From positions 1 to 8,987 of the forward strand of contig CADBRC010000016.1 in assembly GCA_902796985.1 (NCBI GenBank): 8,987 bases of DNA, read 5' to 3'. Under the pieces are notes generated by a model. It was not told the DNA's origin. It saw only the letters and a program-made list of their open reading frames with translations, and did not search any database. The translations under genes were made by a program, and so were the position numbers. The stretch's first letter is position 1; each line of letters starts with the position of its first letter. Positions 6,522 to 8,987 of this stretch are shown piece by piece. Origin of the DNA: an uncultured Spirochaetaceae bacterium. Its GTDB lineage: Bacteria > Spirochaetota > Spirochaetia > Treponematales > Treponemataceae.

Positions 6522-7385
6522 ATGGCTGAAGAAGGCTGCAACCACGAGTGTGGCGGCTGTAATAGAGAGGGCTGCAAGGACAGGGACATGCACGAGCAGC
6601 TGCACGCGGGCTCCTCGGTTAAGAAAGTCATAGCGGTCGTAAGCGGCAAGGGCGGCGTGGGCAAGTCCATGGTGACGAGCCTGCTCGCAGCGAAAGTTCA
6701 CAGGGACGGTTACCGGTCGGCGATTCTGGACGCGGACATAACCGGTCCCTCCATTCCGACGGCCTTTGGCCTTCAGGAGGAACGGGCGGAAGGCGGCTCC
6801 ATGGCGGGGCCTGACGGTAAGCATTCTGAATACATCAAGCCCGTTGTCAGCGGAGGCGGGGTGCAGATAATGTCGATGAACTTTCTGCTTCCGCACGAGA
6901 CTGACCCGGTGATATGGCGCGGTCCGGTGATTTCCGGGGCCGTCCGCCAGTTCTGGAGCGATGTCGTCTGGGACAACGTGGACTTCATGTTCGTGGACTG
7001 CCCGCCGGGAACGGGCGATGTTCCGCTGACGGTCTTCCAGTCCATCCCGATTGACGGCATCATCGTCGTCGCCTCTCCGCAGCAGCTCGTCCGCGTTATC
7101 GTGGAGAAAGCGGTCAACATGGCGAACATGATGAAGGTGCCGATTCTCGGCCTCATCGAGAACATGAGCTATGTTAAATGTCCGGACTGCGGCAAGGAGT
7201 TGCGCATCTTCGGCGAGAACAACATAGACGGAATCGCCAAGGATTTCGGCCTTGAGGTGCTCGCCCGCCTGCCGATCGAGCAGAAGATGTCCGTCGCCGT
7301 GGACAACGGCGAAGTGGAGACACTCGACGAGGGCTACATTGACCGGGCGGCTCAGGCGGTCGAGAGCCTGATTAAGAAGGTCTGA
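6522..7385 (+). CDS. mrp: Mrp/ApbC/NBP35-type P-loop ATPase, iron-sulfur cluster carrier
   Basis: The 287-residue protein has a cysteine-rich N-terminus (C6-x3-C10-x2-C13-x4-C18) and then an Mrp-type NTPase domain. The deviant Walker A is SGKGGVGKS (41-49) with both lysines (K43, K48). The switch block is LDADITGPSIP (69-79), and Walker B is FMFVDCPPGTGD (155-166). The paired cysteines of the family are C220-P-D-C223, where Mrp dimers bridge a [4Fe-4S] cluster. This family carries Fe-S clusters to target proteins in the cytoplasm, using ATP. The extra N-terminal cysteines recall NBP35-type members and could hold a second cluster, although their spacing differs from the eukaryotic motif. The DUF59 domain found in some Mrp proteins is absent. 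Its stop codon overlaps the ATG of the Dus gene by one base, so the two are translated together. Confidence 0.92.
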   Translation: MAEEGCNHECGGCNREGCKDRDMHEQLHAGSSVKKVIAVVSGKGGVGKSMVTSLLAAKVHRDGYRSAILDADITGPSIPTAFGLQEERAEGGSMAGPDGKHSEYIKPVVSGGGVQIMSMNFLLPHETDPVIWRGPVISGAVRQFWSDVVWDNVDFMFVDCPPGTGDVPLTVFQSIPIDGIIVVASPQQLVRVIVEKAVNMANMMKVPILGLIENMSYVKCPDCGKELRIFGENNIDGIAKDFGLEVLARLPIEQKMSVAVDNGEVETLDEGYIDRAAQAVESLIKKV

Positions 7386-8365
7386 TGCTCCGTCTTATCT
7401 GCGGCCCCATGGCGACGCTGAGCCACGAGGCTTTCCGCCGCGCTGTGGAACGTTTCGGGGGCTGCGACGAGTATTTCACTGAGATGATAAACGCCCCTTC
7501 CCTGCTGAACATGGGGCCGTTCGAGAAGTATTATATCATGAACGGTCCCTGTCCGGAAAAAATCGTCTGGCAGCTGACGGGGAGCAGGGCTGAGCCTCTT
7601 GCTGCAGCTGCAGCTGTCGTCGCCGGGCTCGGCGGGATAGGCGTGGACATAAACATGGGCTGCTCTGCCCCTCAGATTTACAAGACTGGGGCGGGGATAG
7701 CCTGGATGACAAAACCTTTGCCGGAGACTCGGGAAGCCGTGAGGGGGGTGAAGGAAGCACTCTCTGCTTTCCCGGCGATGCGGCTCAGCGTCAAATGCAG
7801 GCTCGGTGACGAGGACTTTACGGACGAAGGATTTTTTGCCTTCACTGATATGCTTGTGGACGAGGGGGTTCAGCTGATTACGCTTCATCCCCGCACCAAG
7901 AAAGAGAAGTGCCACCGGTTGCCCCGCTACGGCTACGTAGAAAGGCTCTGCGGACGCTATGGCGGGCGGGTACAGGTGTATCTGAACGGGGGCGTGAAGG
8001 ATGCGGCGAGCCTGCAGGCCGCCTGTGCTGCTGCTCCGGACGCGGACGGTGTTATGATAGCCCGTGCCGCCGCCCAGAAGCCCTGGATATTCGCGGAGCT
8101 GAACGCTTCGGGCAGGGGAGGGGAAGCGGTGGAGATAGACTTTCAGCAGCTCGCCCTGGACTTTATAGATGATGTTGTGGCCTGTCAGCCGCCGGAATTT
8201 CACAAGACACGGCTTCAGCGTTTTTTCTCATACTACTGCGATAACTTTTCGTTCGCCCACTACTTCAAAAGCAAGATGCTCAATGCTTCGGGCCCGGACG
8301 AGAGCCGGGCTCAGCTGCTGGACTACTTTGCCCGGCAGCCGGAGGACAGGTACGGGAGGATGTAG
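7385..8365 (+). CDS. tRNA-dihydrouridine synthase family protein
   Basis: The 326-residue protein matches the Dus family: an FMN-binding TIM barrel (about 1-240) followed by a helical RNA-binding part (about 245-326). Family marks are the ICGPMATLSHEAFR start, DINMGCSAP with catalytic C93, SVKCR with K138, LHPRT with H168, NGGV (201-204) and GVMIARAAAQKPWIF (222-236). Dus enzymes reduce selected uridines of tRNA to dihydrouridine with FMN and NADPH; the target position cannot be read from sequence. The residue after the catalytic Cys is Ser, where most Dus proteins have Pro. The ATG overlaps the Mrp stop (TGATG, 7383-7387), and AAGAAGG at 7374-7380 can serve as its ribosome binding site. A 9-bp inverted repeat spans its stop codon. 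Confidence 0.9.
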   Translation: MLRLICGPMATLSHEAFRRAVERFGGCDEYFTEMINAPSLLNMGPFEKYYIMNGPCPEKIVWQLTGSRAEPLAAAAAVVAGLGGIGVDINMGCSAPQIYKTGAGIAWMTKPLPETREAVRGVKEALSAFPAMRLSVKCRLGDEDFTDEGFFAFTDMLVDEGVQLITLHPRTKKEKCHRLPRYGYVERLCGRYGGRVQVYLNGGVKDAASLQAACAAAPDADGVMIARAAAQKPWIFAELNASGRGGEAVEIDFQQLALDFIDDVVACQPPEFHKTRLQRFFSYYCDNFSFAHYFKSKMLNASGPDESRAQLLDYFARQPEDRYGRM

Positions 8366-8386
8366 GCTGCTGCCCCGTCCTCCCGT
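8352..8386. repeat. 9-bp perfect inverted repeat across the dus stop codon, possible convergent transcript end
   Basis: ACGGGAGGA (8352-8360) and TCCTCCCGT (8378-8386) are exact reverse complements. The 17-base loop contains the TAG stop and a smaller GGC/GCC hairpin (8365-8374). It lies between two converging genes, where a shared terminator would be expected. No T-run follows on either strand, so it is not a classic intrinsic terminator; it may act as an RNA-stabilising 3' hairpin. Confidence 0.45.
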
Positions 8387-8404
8387 CGTCGAAAAGCTTT
8401 GTCT

Positions 8405-8987
8405 CTACAGGCGCTCGCCGTAGCAGTCGCCGCGCTGCACGTCACCCATGACGGCGACGACCTCGTTGCTGTCCTTGAGTGCGTCAGCGGGAATCACGTT
8501 TCCGTCCAGCTTACTGCCGTTCAGCGTCAGTGACGCTATTCCCTTGCAGATGTGTCCTGGGTTCTTCACCTCTATGCGGATGGTCTTTCCGCGGAAGCGG
8601 CGGGTCACCCTAAAGCCGTCCCAGGCTTTGGGGATGCAGGGGTCTATCATCATGCCCTCGTACTGGGGGCGGATGCCCAGGATGTACTGGGTCAGGCTGT
8701 AGTAGGCCCAGGTCGCCGCGCCGGAAAGCCACGAGGTGCGTGCGTTGCCCGCGCGGGGGCTGTAGGTGGAGTATGTCGTCTGCGCCTGCACGTAGGGCTC
8801 GCTCTGCCTGACTTCCGCCTTGTCGTTGTAGGAGGCGGGGAGGGCTGCCTTGCAGTACTCGTAGGCGCGGTCACCGTTGCCCAGCATGGTCTCGGCGATG
8901 ACGCCCCAGCCCTGGGTGTGGTTGAAGATTCCTGCGTTTTCCTTGATTCCGGCGTTGTAGACAACCGATGTCATTATTTGGCGCGAG
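8405..8987 (-). CDS. GH94 cellobiose-phosphorylase-type enzyme, C-terminal part (5' end outside window)
   Basis: The minus-strand frame is open from the right edge to TAG at 8405-8407, giving the last 193 residues. The sequence matches the C-terminal end of GH94 phosphorylases. It has the NHTQGWGVIAETMLGNGDRA block (the His of NHTQGW is in the phosphate-binding region of the family), then RTSWLSGAATWAYYS, the signature TQYILGIRPQYEGMMIDPCI, and a closing beta-sandwich (GFRVTRRFRGKTIRIEV onward). GH94 enzymes cleave beta-glucosides such as cellobiose with phosphate, giving alpha-glucose 1-phosphate in the cytoplasm. The catalytic Asp lies in the missing upstream part. Cellobiose phosphorylase is the best guess; cellodextrin, laminaribiose or related activities cannot be excluded. 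It converges on the Dus gene with a 39-base gap. Confidence 0.9.
   Translation of the reverse strand, partial: SRQIMTSVVYNAGIKENAGIFNHTQGWGVIAETMLGNGDRAYEYCKAALPASYNDKAEVRQSEPYVQAQTTYSTYSPRAGNARTSWLSGAATWAYYSLTQYILGIRPQYEGMMIDPCIPKAWDGFRVTRRFRGKTIRIEVKNPGHICKGIASLTLNGSKLDGNVIPADALKDSNEVVAVMGDVQRGDCYGERL

Noticed and set aside
2064..7614. The 14-base palindrome GCTGCAGCTGCAGC at 2064-2077 (PilZ gene) and again at 7601-7614 (dus)
   Set aside because: Both copies lie inside coding sequence in different frames (Cys/Ser-rich and Ala-rich stretches); repeated TGC/GCA/GCT codons explain them without a shared function.
7352..8203. 283-codon open frame on the minus strand opposite dus
   Set aside because: It lies almost wholly opposite a clear Dus gene, with no ribosome binding site that I can see and no recognisable domain.

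Overview
The window looks like chromosomal DNA from a G+C-rich, Gram-negative-type bacterium. A host- or rumen-associated Treponema-like spirochaete is my best guess. That rests on a YcgR/PilZ-type membrane protein, a secreted HEAT-repeat protein, a COG2509-type FAD protein and frequent AGG (Arg) and ATA (Ile) codons in otherwise G+C-rich genes. It also rests on two sugar phosphorylases (GH130, GH94) typical of plant-fibre habitats. The genus is inference. I see no tRNA, rRNA, insertion sequence, prophage or CRISPR array, and codon use looks even throughout.

Layout: (1) 1-582, + strand: C-terminal end of a GH130 beta-mannoside phosphorylase, cut by the window edge. (2) 607-1290, - strand: CPBP (Rce1-like) membrane protease, convergent with GH130. 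(3) 1291-1381: a divergent control region with a small perfect hairpin. (4) 1382-4993, + strand: a tight three-gene operon of a membrane-anchored PilZ protein (TTG start), a secreted HEAT-repeat protein, and a short ComEC-type DNA-uptake channel (GTG start, overlapping the previous stop). (5) 5041-6420: a FAD-dependent dehydrogenase with a four-cysteine cluster, preceded by a TATAAT box so close to the ATG that its mRNA may be leaderless. (6) 6421-6521: a G+C-rich 9-base tandem repeat, a promoter candidate and a strong ribosome binding site. (7) 6522-8365: an Mrp/ApbC iron-sulfur carrier ATPase coupled by a TGATG overlap to a tRNA-dihydrouridine synthase. (8) 8405-8987, - strand: C-terminal end of a GH94 cellobiose-phosphorylase-type enzyme, also cut by the edge.

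How the genes may fit together: the two edge genes are phosphorolytic enzymes that conserve energy when splitting mannosyl and glucosyl disaccharides. The PilZ-HEAT-ComEC operon pairs a predicted c-di-GMP receptor with an envelope protein of unknown role and the inner-membrane DNA channel, which suggests (inference) second-messenger input into DNA uptake or an envelope machine. The FAD, Mrp and Dus genes share a flavin / Fe-S / tRNA-modification theme. I did not find a convincing wholly new system. The most unusual points are the PilZ-HEAT-ComEC linkage, the ComEC without a nuclease-like domain, the paired A-runs in the HEAT gene and the possible leaderless FAD gene.
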